Source: Diorhabda sublineata
Taxonomy: Eukaryota; Arthropoda; Insecta; Coleoptera; Chrysomelidae
DNA length: 64,000 bases
Direction of reading: 5' to 3'
Assembly (NCBI RefSeq): GCF_026230105.1
Contig: NC_079474.1
Location: forward strand, 42,856,294-42,920,293
Shown here: positions 32,747 to 47,700 of the stretch, in pieces
How the letters are laid out: every line of letters starts with the position of its first letter
Position numbering within the stretch: the stretch's first letter is position 1
Made by a program: the position numbers and the translations under genes
The notes under the pieces: generated by a model
Databases searched by the model: none
The model's input: the letters and a program-made list of their open reading frames with translations, nothing else
What the model was told of the DNA's origin: nothing

Positions 32747-35700
32747 GTAAATCATCTTATTATATTTTCAGTAATTAGAAAAAAGTTATTTATTAATAAC
32801 TTTGGCGAATAATTATGTGACGGTAAATAAATTTAAATCCATTTTTAAAGATTTCTATACAACTTTATTACCTTTCTGTTCAATTAGAACCTGTGAAATC
32901 TTTTGAAATATTGTTGGTGTTTATTTTTTGTGTTCAAAGGTATTATGTATCTGTTAACTAAAATTCAAAATTATGTCGTAAATATAATATAAATAATTTA
33001 TAGTATACATACTATACTTTTGTCCATTAGCTAGTTAGTTTAAATACAAAATTTATTTGTAGATAGGTTCTTAAAATTAGGATTTTTGATTTAACTTAGA
33101 ACGTGCTTTTAGAGCATCTCATATTTATTTAATTTTTGTTTTCCTTTTCGTCTTTTTCCGTATTCCATGTTTTAATTAAAAGTAATACAAGTGCAAAATG
33201 AAGGGATTCCCGCTTCCTCGAAATTTTTTTAGACTTCGATAATGTTATGGTTATTTTCGATAATTTCATACAGTTCTTCGAAAATTGGACCAATTTCTAA
33301 CTGAATACGTCATTGATGACGTGTATAAAATTTTATAATTTATGAACTATACTCAGTTCACTAGCTTGTAGGAAAAAACGTAATTGAGCAATTATCGACG
33401 ATGGCGTGCAGTGGGGCTGAAGAGATTTTGCTTGGAGCATTCTAACTTAGATAGTAAAAGTCTGGGTTGTGTTTTTTAGGATAGTGGTCTCGAGGAAGTC
33501 GAAAAAGAACGGAATGATCGGTAGTGAGGTTATCATATTGAATCCAGAAAATTATGTTCAGTTAAACGTGACTTTTAGAAGAAATAATCTTCAAATAATT
33601 CAAGAATTTATAAGAACGTTTTGCAAAACACTTGTAATATTTGTACATAATTTGGCAATGTATAAAGAAAATCGTTTTTACTTCAAACGAAGAGTTTTGT
33701 TTGTATTTTTAGGTGCAAGTTAAAATCCAAATGAAAAATAAAAGTTTAACAAATTATTTAATTAAACTCTTATAATAATTCGAATTAAAGGTTACTTTTG
33801 ATGCTACGAGTTTTAAGAATGATTTGCATCTTTCGTTTTTTGAGGAATATAGAGAGTTTTGTAGATTTCCACAGATAAACTTTTTCCTTCATCATTAAAA
33901 ACCCGCAAGAAATGCTGAATCTCCACATACCGCAGAAAACTGTAGACAAATCATAATTTTTAATCATGTTAAAAGAAGGACTACATTTATAAGCAGACAA
34001 GTGAAGACCTTTTCCTTTTTTTATTGGTACCTATACTTTGAAATAATAAATACAGATACAAATATGACAACAAAATGATATTAAAATGAAATTTTTGAAC
34101 ATTTTTCTCACTCAGAAATCGAAGAGTGATTACAAACGTTAGAAAACACATTTCCATATAATTTATGAACTTTCTAGATGAAAAAGTAGAAAGTAAAACG
34201 ATAGCAGTTCTGTTTGTCCTTAGGGAAACAACGAAATTATCTTACCACAAATTAGGTTCCCAAATCTGTCTATATTTAAACGAAGAAGGAAGTATTCCGT
34301 AAAAGGATAATTGGTGAGCCGTGCCATACGAGCTAGAATGAATCATCGGACCTTTTCCATTGAGGGAACGTTGAATTAGCATATTTACTTACACATTCTG
34401 CGAATATTTACTAATGAAGTTCTATAAAATTTTCAACAGACGGTTGCCCTACTCAATCTACTCAAAAGCTACTGAATGGCTAAATAATCTTCTTTCGGTT
34501 CCGTGCCTTCTTCAACGGGTTATTTCCTTGATAATTTGATTGAATCGGACTCTACCTGTCGCTAGTTGTTCCACTTCCAGTCCCGTCCAATTTCTAATAT
34601 TTTGTAGTCACTATAATTTTTTGCGACCTATTCCTCTTCTGCTCCAACTTTTCCCTCAATAATCAGGCGTTACTTCGTACCTCGCATTGTATGCCCGAAA
34701 TAACTTTCTTGTGTTTATAATGTTTATGAGTTCTAGATCAAATGTCTAAGTATCTTTACTTTATATGCGCTATCCACTGTACCTATCCACTTGCCTAAAA
34801 AACAAATGGTTCCTTCCAGGATTCGGGAGCTTTTTTGGTATTTGGTTATTTTTTTTTTCATTTTAAAATTTTTTTGTTTATTATTTGATAGTAAGCGGGT
34901 AATAGGGAAGCGCGCGGGTACAGCTGCAAGTAAACCGCAGAAAACCTGCATCACCACGATGATCTTAGTTAAGGTTTACATTGATGTTTGCACTCGTAAA
35001 TTTCAATTGTACCGTTATACTTTCCAATAGTTCTGGAGACAAATAAGTCTATTGGAAATCTGCTGTCACAACTATTTTTTCCCAAAAAATCACGCTGTCG
35101 AGAAATAATGTATGTAGAGTGTATGCAGTATTGAAAAATAAATGCCATAGTGAAATCAAATCATTCGTATAAAGAAACACTTTGATATATCCTCTAAACA
35201 AAGGTCATATCTACTATGTATTTTCAATTTCTTACAAACTTTTACTTATAAATATTCCTTTAATGCAACCAAAATGTTAATTTTTATTTAATCTATTACA
35301 ATGCCTCCAAGTTACACGACTTGACTACGTTATTATCATTAAACATTCCTATCTAAATGTAAATTACTTGAATTCAACAAGTACGTTCTCAAGTTTACCT
35401 CAAACACGTTTGAAATTTTTAAAGTCCGACTAAGGTCGTTTAGATTAAAATGAAGGAAGTTGAAAAATCCCCGTCCATGACACGCGTTCTAAGATCAAAT
35501 TGTACCTAGAAGCAAAATTTTTTTTATCTTTCAGTGCATTTCTAATGAGAATTTCTACCAATTTTTTCTATTTTATGCTTTATATCTGAAATTATACATT
35601 ATATTTTTATATATTCACAACAATAATACATATATTTTTAGTGATTAGATCCAATAAATATCTTCCTTATATAATCATTTGTAAGAACCTATTTTCTTCT

Positions 35701-38700
35701 AAGAGAGAAGTAAGAGATGAAGTCATATCATTAACGACCATATTTGAAGTACGAAGACTACAAATAGTTTTAAAATGATTATTTACAAGGTTTTTTTTAA
35801 AAAAATTGACCTTTTTATTCACGACTCTGATATAGGATTGTAAGCCTATAAGCTTATATAAATGATTTTACAAAAAATCCTTATTAAAACTTGTAAAATC
35901 AACTTAAGACTTTAACCTACGATCATGTTGACTCCTAGGCGACGAACCAACGACGCGAATGTCAAACCATTGTTGTAGTAAGTCCTTAGCCACGAAATTC
36001 AATTCAATTGATAATATTAAACAGTCAAAAAACATTCAAAACTACCACTTTCAAATTGGTAACTGCATCTTTTCGTGAATAAATATTTGTTTCTTGTAGC
36101 TCCATCGATAAACAACGTCGTTAAATAATATATAGGTTCTATGACATTTTGTTCCATATAAAAACTTTAAAAATTTATTTATTTAAAAATTTACTTGACA
36201 TTATTGTATATTTTTTATTGAAACATGTAAGTACTGTCACATTCAAAAGTGCAAAAGCCAAATTTCTCGTTAATAGGTGGTTTAAGTCTAAAAAAAAAAA
36301 CAAAATACAAAACTATACCTATACCGAGCGTGAAGTGACGTGACACAGCGCGTGTTTTTGTGACATATTACGTCACGTGATGATGTGGATTAGCGCTTAT
36401 TGATAACGAGACACTACGCAGGGCTACACGCGACAGGCGCGTGGCGCTGTAGACGACTCAGTTTTACAGTGGGTCGAGGGACAGTGTAACAGATAGGTCG
36501 CCATATTTTTTAATGCATTTGACCTCTGTACAGGAGATTCCTGATTACGTTATTTTTTAGTTCATTTGTAATGGCAAATAAAATACTAAACTTTCTTCTT
36601 ATTCACCTTTACTACATCATTAAACCATAAACCAATAAGTAGTGGACTGTATTTACTAAATTGTACATTGAAACTAAAACATTTATACACTCTTGCTAAT
36701 TGACATCAACCAAAATACATAATATATAAATATATTGTACGATAGTAGCGCGCCAATAATCACACACACGCTACCAAGGCCAAAAAGCAAGTGTTACATT
36801 TCTTTTTCTGTTTATCTTACGGCCCAGAGATCGCCCACTAGACAAGCAAAAAAAAGGTCTCACAATAAAAACCACAATACAGCTTGTTGCCACGGTAACA
36901 AAATTCAGTATATGCGGCGAACAGATTAATAACATGAAAGAAATATACATATATACGAGGTGCGTTCACAACAACCTCAGAAGTATATAAAACCCAATTC
37001 GAAATAACTCAGAGTAGTTTTAACCCTAAATAAGCCTAGAGAACTCAAAAGGTTTAATTTTCTAATGTCTATTTAAAAACGTGTGCCACATGTTTTTAAA
37101 ATTATTTATTTAAAAATAATCATGCAGTTTCTGGCATATGAATTGTTTCATCAGAAAATTTTCTTATTCATAGAATTTGGAGTAGTCTGATAAAGTAAAA
37201 TAATAAAATGATAATTCGTGTGAAAATTGATCATTTTTATTCAAAATTTTTAGTAAATCACAAATAAAATACTCAAATAATTGTATAAAAAATCAAAAGT
37301 ATTATAAATAAAAATTGAAAATGGTAAAAATTTATTTTTAAAAATATTGATTTTGTTAATAAAATCTAGAAGTAACTTTTACATGACACTAATTGTAATT
37401 ATAGTAAAATGTTTCTGTTACTAAAATAAATCGCCTGTAGCATCACTACATTTGTCTTCAAAATATAGTAGGAAAAGCGTTACTTTTCAATTTTTTCTTC
37501 TTATTTACCCTGACTCTCTCCCATTGATCACCATGAAAATGAAGCTATAAAAAATAAGATCTTCTAATATTGGACGTCAATTAAAAAATAAAAGATAACA
37601 TAGTACAGTATAATTAAGTAATCCAAAACAACCCTCTTCACAGCGGTGCATCATAATCAATTACTTTTTTATTATTATGAACTATAACCTCATTAAGTTA
37701 TCGTTGCTATAAATTTGAATATGTTTAGTTTGTCTGTAAGTTTCCCCCTTCAATTATTCATTATTAATGTGATTATAATATTTATCTAATATTATTATAT
37801 ATTTATCTAATTTTATAATTATTATTGTATAAGATAAGAACTAATTTATAAAGTAGTCTGCAAAACCAATTCTTCATTCATTCATTTTGATATTCGTCAG
37901 TCAGATTGGTGTAACTAATTGTAAATTTAAATTATTAAATTCTCAATTTGCTAAATAAATTGTTTGTATAAAGCAAGTTGGTGAATTGAGTCATTTAAAT
38001 GTATCATCATATTTTCATTTTTAACCTCGATTAAAGTAGCACATCTTTCAACTAACTCCATTCTTATTTTTACGTCCAGGAGCATAAGACTTTGGAATTT
38101 TCAACAAATATTTAATGCCAACAGTAAAATATAAACTTTTCACTCAATCAGATTTGTTTACACACAAACACACGCTTACGATCACATCACTGATAGCTGA
38201 ACCTACACAGTTTCTCTTGTTGTATGGTTCTTACAACAAGTGTTATTTCAAATTTTTTTGTGAAATAATAGCAGGGGAGAAGTTGATAGAGGCAGTAGGG
38301 AAATACAAGGAACTTTACCGTACCATATGAATATTAATCCGTCCCCTCGATTTTCTTTCCGGCAGGATATTTGATGATTTAAATTTCTTTTTAAAGGAAT
38401 AAAACGATCATTTTTCTTCAGCATCGTCTTGTTCGCAACAATAATTTGTTGAATGATTTGAAAGCTGTGCATCAATATACGTATCAGCGTACGTGTCCTA
38501 TCTTGCGCCTTGCCTAAAGTGTAGTACTTCAGAAATAAATAACGACCACCTCCAACGATTTGTATTTGGTGTTCAACATCCTGATTTCGTCAAAAACATT
38601 CACAACTACAAAGAATACAGGTCTGTGAAGGTTAATTCAAATACAAATTGTTTTATTTTATTTCTGAATCACAAGTCATTAAAAACGACATTGCTCTTTT

Positions 38701-41700
38701 TTTAATAATCACTATATGCTAAACAATGACATCATTTCTTATATAAACATAGTAAATGGAAAAAGATAAAAATTGTTTGTCGCATGGTATCACGCGAAAG
38801 CAAGTTTTCTCCAGCCAATTAGAATTAAAAAAAATTAAAAATGTTATAAGTTTGAGGCCACCCAAAAATACTCCAGACAGACCGTTAGTCTCGTGGACCC
38901 ACATCCTAATTTACCCGCCACGAATGATATTTGATCACGGTCAGTCTAGTTCTAAAATTAAAAGAAAGAATATATTCTAAGACGTCCGACACGACTTGGC
39001 ACTGTACTTAAAGAACACTTTTTCGATGCCGGCACGCGCCAGGCAGAGGCGGAACATAAAATATCCAAATGGAAAAAATACAATTCCTCCAATTACAATT
39101 GCCAACTTTCACAGCGATTAAGCAGAAAAGACAAAAGCTAGTAATTTCATTTAAGTATAGAAATATTTTTTGAAAAGCAACACGACAGTTAAAGTACACA
39201 GATCTAGTTGAACTAGAATCATCGTGGGTCGGATAGAGGGTGGGTTCCATAATACACATACTTCTTAATAGTATTTTCTACACATTATATCCTAATCTTT
39301 TGGTGGTCTCCTGTCTTAAATTTTTTAACCCTTTTTATAGCGTAGCTTTGATGTTTGACATATTCGTGATTTTATGATATTATGACGTCCAAGAAGTTGG
39401 CACGGCATTTTGGAGTAACAGAGATTTTGAAGGTTGTTATCGTTTCGTTCTACTTTGTTCCAAAATAGCATAGAGCTGAAAATGAAAATTCTTTCGAGAT
39501 ATCGCAATTATAATCGTTGTTTGGAATTGTTTCGGTTCTCAATTCTTCTACAATAATTCTATGGAAATCTAAGTAAAATTGATCATATTATTTAACTAAT
39601 ATTCCACCGCCACCTCCATTTCGAGAAATCGTTATAATATTGGTTGCTTCGAGTTGATCTGGTTTCTCCCTAGATTTTAATGGTTGCTCCAGTTTTGTTC
39701 TATTTTGTTCCAGAACGACATAGAGCTAAGACTTTTAGAGTACATTGAAAAACATCAGATTTTTCAGCGGAGACCAAATTTTTTAGTTTGGGAAATTGTA
39801 TATCAATCGCTAATTTATGAAGGTTGAGAATCTTCGAAGAATCTAAGCCAGAACAACTCATATAATAGCGATTTTTATATATTGAGGTGGCAAACAAAAA
39901 AAATTCGAATACAATTGAGAACAAACAAACAACGATTATAGTCGCGAGAGCTGGAAAGTTTGGTGCTAGCCATTATTATTTTTTGAATTTTTGAAAAAAA
40001 TAAATTTCTTTTGAACGTTATTGGAACAGTATAGAACAATCCAGAGCAACCAACAAAATAACGATACCTTGAAATTGCGGTACCATATGTATACTCTTAT
40101 TAATATGGAGGTAGTCTTGAGAGGGTTTAATTTCTTCACAATCATCGTCAATATACAACATCGTGGTTGTTACACCAAGAAAAAAATAGGTCTATAAGAA
40201 CGTCTGAATGATTATTCAGTAATAGTCATAATTCAATCGGCTTAAAGATGCTAAAATTCACAATCTACTTTTTGGGGCTCTAGAAGGCATCAACCAGATG
40301 AATGAGATATCTAATGTTTGCAGACGCTACCTACTTTATCACTGGAGAACTATTATCCAAACACTTATTCATGTCAAAACAAATGATATTCCACGATCCT
40401 TCGAAATTACAGACTCTTCTATTTCAATCTATATACTTAACTTATCCCGCATACCTTTTGATTTTTGATGCCCGTCGATCAAATCCGCATAGACTTCCTT
40501 TAATGTATTTTCAATATAGGAAATCAGATCTTACCGATGATAAGTTATACGTAATACAGCCTTAATTTGTATTCTAAAAGTTACAATCAAGATTGTTCAT
40601 CGAGTGAAATAGTCAAAATTGACCTGAAATAAATTTTCATCGTGACGAAAACCTGTTGATCTTTAACAAGAATATTTAGAAAACGTCTTATCTTTAGTAA
40701 TAACACGTACCAATATTCCACAATCAATTGTTACATAAAATAAAAATATCATATGTCACAATTAATTTGATTTGTTTCATTAAAAATATGAACCTCCTTT
40801 TAAATTTTCTCATCTCTTCACTGATTACGTCTCGAGATCTTTCCCACGATTTCGCCGCTTATGATTACTCATTCCCTTTCTTCTTTTTTTTTTGCAGAGT
40901 AACAAGCCTATTATGGAGAAACGGCGAAGGGCGAGGATAAATAATTGTCTGAACGAGTTGAAGACCCTCATATTGGATGCTATGAAAAAAGACGTAAGTA
41001 TTCAATGGGTTTCGCAGACAGGTCCGGTTTCTCCTATCAATATTTGACACATTAAGGTGTCTGTCCACCGTAAAATACCTCGACATTGCTAGGAACGTAT
41101 CAGATACAAAAATATTCTTTTCAATTTGTGACCAACACCGTCCCGCGTACCATGCAGTTAGGGAGAATATTTTGTCGGTACTTACACACAACGTTGTTCA
41201 ACCGCTTGATGGAGGCAACTAGTCCGATAGTCTATGGGTGGTAATCATGTAAAGAGACGGTTTTCTAAACGCCTTGCCTTACCGTTGACATCTGTTGATA
41301 GTACTCTAAGACATTCACGCAACATCGATACGATTTTTTATTGGTTTTGGTTACTGGGATGGTAGAGAGTATGGTGTTGCTTTTCCAACTAAGGAGTAGA
41401 AGGAACATTACAAAAAGGAACTCACAGAAAACAGAAAGGAGTTTATTATTCAGTCTCCCAAACTATATACGGTTCAAGGTACAGAAGAAAAAATCACCGG
41501 ATAACAAGTGATGAATGCACTAAAAACCAAGAAAATCAAACGAGTTACTGGATCTGGTGGTATCCCAGCAGAGCTATTAAAAAAAAAGGAACAAAGAAAC
41601 AATCTAATGTGCTGAGCGTTATGTTTAATAAATATTGGATTACTGCTATACATAAAAAGGGGAGGAAGACCGCCTCCAATTGGCACAATTCTGGGATGTC

Positions 41701-44700
41701 CAATCGAAAAAAGAATATTCTTCACGGTATAGTACAATGTAATCGGCAGATATCTTTTAGTATAGTGTCACTAAATTCATTAAAAATTGATTGTTATTGA
41801 TTTCTACAATAGTCCCCATTCAACTCTACACAATAATTGCTTCCACGATTTAAGTGGTTATCAACATCAGCCACAACTTTAGGCTCAAAGTAAAAAGAAA
41901 AACCTTTTGTTATGTATATGTAGAAGACAGGATGCAGCCATAACTAACTTATTATCCTGTATCATTTTTAAGGATATGTACGTAAATTGCAGCAATATTT
42001 GCACAATCGCACTAATATTCCGTTATTTCGAATTGGTCGAACCATTTCAGATTAGTTTTGTTAAATTTGTTGACCTTCCGAACCTATTTTATTTTATCTA
42101 AAGATATTAGAAATTTGCTACTCTTTGATTGCGTAATTTCCGAAATGCATTCCATTCTCCTAAACTATCTTTACAAATTGGTCTGCGGAGTGTTTTTCAT
42201 GGTGGAGAATTATGATTACGTACGCCATCTCTTAGGTAATATAATGAAATTTTGATGTCTTCCTTATTGGTGTTATCTGTATGTAGAATTGTTTCAATCA
42301 TCTGCTATTCAAATTAATCGATATGTGAATTGTCGAGACATTGCTGGTATACTGACCATCCATTGTTTGGAATCATTCGATTATACAAAAAAATCGATGT
42401 TTGCATGGACCTCACGAAATAAAGAGCGATGGAAATTGATAAAATATGAGGAATGTTAAATACAAAGGATTGTATTCGAAGCGTGGTCAAGTGAGATGAA
42501 GGACTATATATCGTGATGCTGTGGGTATGGTGGGACTGGAAGGTAATTATATACATACTAAAAGAAATCAGAATTTATTATATTACAACGGAAGACCTCA
42601 CACATCTTCGATTACTTGACAAAAATTGACTGAGCTTCATTTGAAGTTTAAATGAATATTCTACCGTCTGACTGTCATTTGTATTTGTATTAGCAGAACT
42701 TTCTTGATGGAAAAAAATTGATTATAAAGTATTTTGTCACTAAACTAGAAATGATTTAGATCGAGGGAATTTGAAACTACTGGAAAGAAATAAAAAACAT
42801 CCATAGTAATAATAGAACATATGTACTTGGATAACATTTGAAGAGGAAAACTTTTATTGAAAAATTGAATCATACCGTAAACCCATGCTGAGAGACGTAT
42901 ATTCAGCTAAAAAACTATTTAACATAACATTTTATGGATGACTACTTGAATTTGCCAAACGAAATAATCGAAAAATAAATAAAATAATGGAATAGTGGAA
43001 CAAATTTCACGAATCACAATTTTTTCTATACAAAATAAACGCTGCAAATGGTTTCAAGCGATATCAACTGTCTTGTAGGAGAATCACCCTGTGGGAATTT
43101 TGGGTACATACCATGGAGCATTTACAATAATTCTTAGTTCTTGATTGAGATCTTTCTACAATTGCTATACTTGAGTTGGATGCAGTGCCCCATAGTTGAA
43201 TACCATAACTCCAGATCAGATGAGTTTAAGTGTGACTTTGTATATATTAACAGCTTGTTGTTGATTGTTAGTTGATATTTTCGACCTATTAACCAGTACA
43301 GTTTGCTGAGTTTTATACCTAATTGCTTTCTCTTGGTTAGTATGCGGATGCTTCAGGTTAGTCGTCGGTCCGGATGAATTTCAAGGTATTTTGCTCTCTC
43401 TTTTTGTTGCAGAAATGATTTGGATTTTGTATGCTTAGTAGAAGAAGTGATTTTATTTTAATTAACGATTTCGATATCGTGACTGTAGGTAGTCATGCAA
43501 ACATCTTCGCTAAAATTGGTTTCAGTACTTCTGGAGATGTCCTTCAATAGCTTTTGATTGTTTTTGGTGTGATATACGACATTTTGTAGATAAATTGAAA
43601 ATAAAAAAGATTTCAAGAAATAAAAATGAGAATTTGAAAAGTCATTTAAGGAGACTTAATATAATATTAGAAGAACCAATAGAAAAAATCATCATCACCG
43701 TCTATATATAGATTTGATTTGAAACTGTTTCCAGTCGACATCAAAATATCTAGTGAATTTTCATTTTACCACGAATGTTTAACATGTAAGAAATAATTCC
43801 ACGAACATTGAAAATATCACGTAATGTCACAATATCAATCACTTGTATGTAAATCACTCAATACATACATTGATTGCATGTATATATTGATCTTTGATTG
43901 GCAAGTGAACGTTGAAGGAATCTTTTGGACCACTAGGAGCCGCAATATTTCAGTTTGAAATTAAAAATACGGACCCTTTGTATTTCATCAAAAACCCATA
44001 AGAGATGTAATTCCGATCGGATTTTTTTGAGATGTCTCCCTGTATGTAGACAGATTTTAATTTGTGGCGGATGGACTGTCACCTCTTTCATGTTTTTGGG
44101 AAGTCTGAATCTCTGAAGTGGATTATTCCTGTAGAACCAAATTTTTTGGGTAGGTTCCCTGGGTGGTCAAATGCTAAAAACCAAAAATTTGGACCATTGT
44201 GATTGAATGAATAGTTGTTATAAAAAATTGCATTGTCGCGGTTTGTATAAAATTAATGGACATTGTAGTTGTAAGGCCAGACTTTTGGCCGTACGAAAGA
44301 AAAAAACCTAAACGTAAACCCCCATTATTTTTTAATCGATTTCTAAATTCAAATTTCAATTTTTTATGTTCAGGGTGGCCCGCAAGAAACTTATTTGCCC
44401 TAGTAGATTCCACATCCTATTTCTAGGAACTTTTACACGTTTTTGATAGGAGGAATCGTATAAACAAACATTTAAAATAAAACAACTGGAATTTATAGGG
44501 ACAATATTTAAAAAAAAATTTCTCGTAAACCGGCACCAATTCGTAGGTAATTGATAACGGAAAGTAAACTTTAAACCTTAATTATTTAATTTCTGTGTAG
44601 GTTGATTTCTGAGCGATTCTGGGCGATTTTGTCATGAATTTTTCTCATGTTTTTTTTTGAGAATCTATGAAAGTTCAAGGTGCACAAACTTAAATTATGA

Positions 44701-47700
44701 TAATAATTAAGTTTAATTATCATAATAAAGAGGATTCATTAATTTTGGTTCATCAAAAGAGTTGGGGTACTTTTTTTATCAAAAGGACATTTTTCGTGGA
44801 CGGTCGTTTAAAAAAGATTTTACAATGATAATAGAAACTAAGAAGAACAGCTTGATAAAAAAATATGGGAAAATTCGAAATATCAGCCGTATGTCCACCA
44901 AATGCTCTCTACGACGCGACTGTCCAGTTTCGTTATTTTTTTCTAAAGTTCCCCGTTGATATATTCCCGATGTTTAAATATAATATAATATCAAGTTTGT
45001 TACGGTTTTTCAGAAGGTTCTCGGTCAAATTATCGTACACTGGAATTATAAATAGCGCTAAATTATGTAAGGAATAACTAATTCGATTGATAGTGGTATC
45101 ACTAGTCCATTAAAACTGGAAATAACATTGATAATAAACACGCGCTTTATTTTTTTTAACATAATATCTATCAAAAGTCATGACTAGCAAATTATTGTTT
45201 GTCTGAACAAACAGTGATGGCTTGCGTTTAACATTGACATTCTTAACATCTCGGAAAGCTTGTGCTTGCGTCAATCAGTTGTGTACATTAGACTCAAAAC
45301 AATTGAATGTTTACCATATCATTGTAATTATAAAAGTAATTTATGACAGGATAAGTGAATCCGTGATTTTATAATTTAGGTAAAATTCCTATCGGTTTCT
45401 GGGGAACACGTGTCACGTAATAAAAATGTGCCGTATTGAAAACAATTACATTATTTCTGTTTGCACAATAAATTTCGGGCAGACGTGCCATAGTTCAAAT
45501 AGGTAAAGTAAACGTAAAAAAAAATTAAATCTGCAATGGTAATTGCTATTGTTTTGAAAAGAATGTAGTAGAAATGATGCTGTTTGGATTATAGGTTTAC
45601 AACTTGACGATGATGTACATCGGAAATTTTTCTCAACTCTCAAAATCTACACGTACATAATTTTTTAAGAGAATTTTTATTATTAGAAAAACATTGAATA
45701 AGGCATAATTTACGATATAGTATCCCATTTCTAAACTATACTTTATTCTTTTCTTTCGTCTTATCCCATGCCAATAAATATTTTGTTCTATCTTCTATAC
45801 CGCTACTTCAACTTTCTCATTTCATGTTTTCCTTAGTCTTCCTTTATGCTTTTTTTGCGGCATTTGCTACGTATACTTTTCTACCCATTTTTTCTCTTCG
45901 ATTCTTGTTACAAGATTTTTTCTTTATGTGTTATTTCTAGAGATGTGTCGATATCAAAATTTTTCGATTCTCAATATCGATGTATAATAGCCCCTTGTTG
46001 AAAAAATTCTCTTACTAGAAACGTATTCATAATTTTTTTGAACAACCAACAAACCAATTTTAAAATATCTATGCATATACAGGGATAAATGAGGCAATTT
46101 GTAATGATAAAAAATGTAAGCCATACGCAAAGGTTGAGTTGTTGAAATTATCAAATAAAATAAATATCAGGGAGAAATGTGGATGTACTTTTTCTTGCGT
46201 AAGGAAGGCATAGCAGAGGCGGATATAATTGTCGCCGAATAAATAGGCCAGGTATTCAAGCATTTCCCCTACGAATTCTTCGATGCAGCACCGATTTATT
46301 TGAAATTTTCACAGATGATAGGTGTGTATCCAAAAAGCGAGATCTACATGGTGCCCCTTTTCGGGGGTGGACATTTTTTTGACCAAAAGTAACCCCAGAA
46401 ATCGAAAGATCAACAAATTTAAAATAAAAAATGCCATTTAAAGTTTTTTAGCCAGATCAATAATTTTTGAGTTATTCGCAATTGAAAAGTAGGATTTTTC
46501 GTCAAAAAACCGCATTTTTCAATAGTTTTTTACGTATAACTCTGTAATGTGCATTTTATCGAAAAAAGTGTGATGAACAAAAATGAAGCTTATAAAAAAA
46601 CAAAGGAATTAAACTATATTTTACGAACTTTATGTTCTACCTAAAGCAAGTTACAGATACTTGAATAGTTTTTGTTTTACGTAATTGAGCATTTAACCTC
46701 AAATAACGGGAAAAGGGTACATTTTTCAACAAAAAGTCATAGACTACTTTTTAAAGAGCTTAAAAAGACCTTTGGAATGACCACTGATAAAAGTCGTTTC
46801 GGCTGAGATTTCAGTGAGATATGATGTAAAATAGTTGAAGCTAAAAAATTGCACTAAAACTAATGCTATTTCATTGAAAATCAAAATGAAATTTATTCCT
46901 TGTATCAAATACTTTATTTGGATGTTGTTTACGTCATCCGAAAGCTGATTAGCAATGCATAATTTTGAAAAAAATGAGCATTAAATAATACATTTTTTTG
47001 TTTTTAAAAAAAAATGTTTTGCTCATTTTTTCTTTCTATAAATATGAGACATACAAAAACGAATAGTTTTTCTGTAGCATAAAAATTGACGGAGTTATAA
47101 CCAAATTAATCTGTCACTATAGTACAAGGATTGCTTATCCACAGCCCTTTATTAATAAAATGTGGAGGGTCTCAGGTCCCGATGTTTGGAAAATACACTT
47201 GAATACCGAAATCATTCAAAATCAAAACATTAACTGTCATTAATTTTTTTTTAACTTTTTATCAAAGGGCTGGTTCTTAAGCGTTGGCAGGGTATAGACA
47301 ATTAAAATTAGTTTAAGTACAGACAAGAAACTATAATACCAAAAAGAATGCAAAATCTAGAAATTGGAAGTCATTAGATTTTCTTTTATTTCATTCTCTG
47401 CAAAGGGGTAGTTTTTAAGGGTTGAATAATAAAAATTAATAACTAATTGAATTTTATTAAAATGCTATGAATTTTTTAACAAAAAATTCTGATCTATCTA
47501 CTAAACTTTTTTTGTTACAGCCTGCAAGACACTCGAAACTAGAAAAAGCTGACATCTTGGAAATGACAGTGAAACATTTACAAAATCTTCAAAGGCAACA
47601 GATCGCTATGTCGGCAGCGGCAGATCCATCGGTGATAAATAAATTTCGAGCTGGTTTCAGTGAATGCGCCTCAGAAGTCGGTCGATTTCCTGGATTAGAT

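Larger units (their letters stand above)
32747..40897 (+). other. hairy intron 1 (8.15 kb)
   Basis: Phase 0 intron. It contains a LINE tail at 34490-34720, a GC-rich segment with a TCACGTGA palindrome at 36300-36480, and a block of degenerate repeats at 39330-40180. The other open frames in it (33469, 36149, 38115, 38493, 38756, 40302) show no motif. Confidence 0.85.
40994..47520 (+). other. hairy intron 2 (6.53 kb)
   Basis: Phase 0 intron. It contains a LINE RT fragment (41390-41720), a Jockey fragment (43090-43420), an AT-rich palindrome (44694-44726), a CACGTG E-box at 45407 and a long repeat-like stretch (46280-47250). No host exon is seen inside. Confidence 0.85.

Noticed and set aside
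44174..44413. 79-residue minus-strand frame
   Set aside because: No recognisable family. It lies within a hairy intron next to a Jockey relic and is probably chance.
47467..47520. Extension of the hairy exon 3 frame upstream with its own start
   Set aside because: The stretch ends in a good acceptor (TTTGTTACAG), and the joined protein continues the bHLH exactly at 47521.
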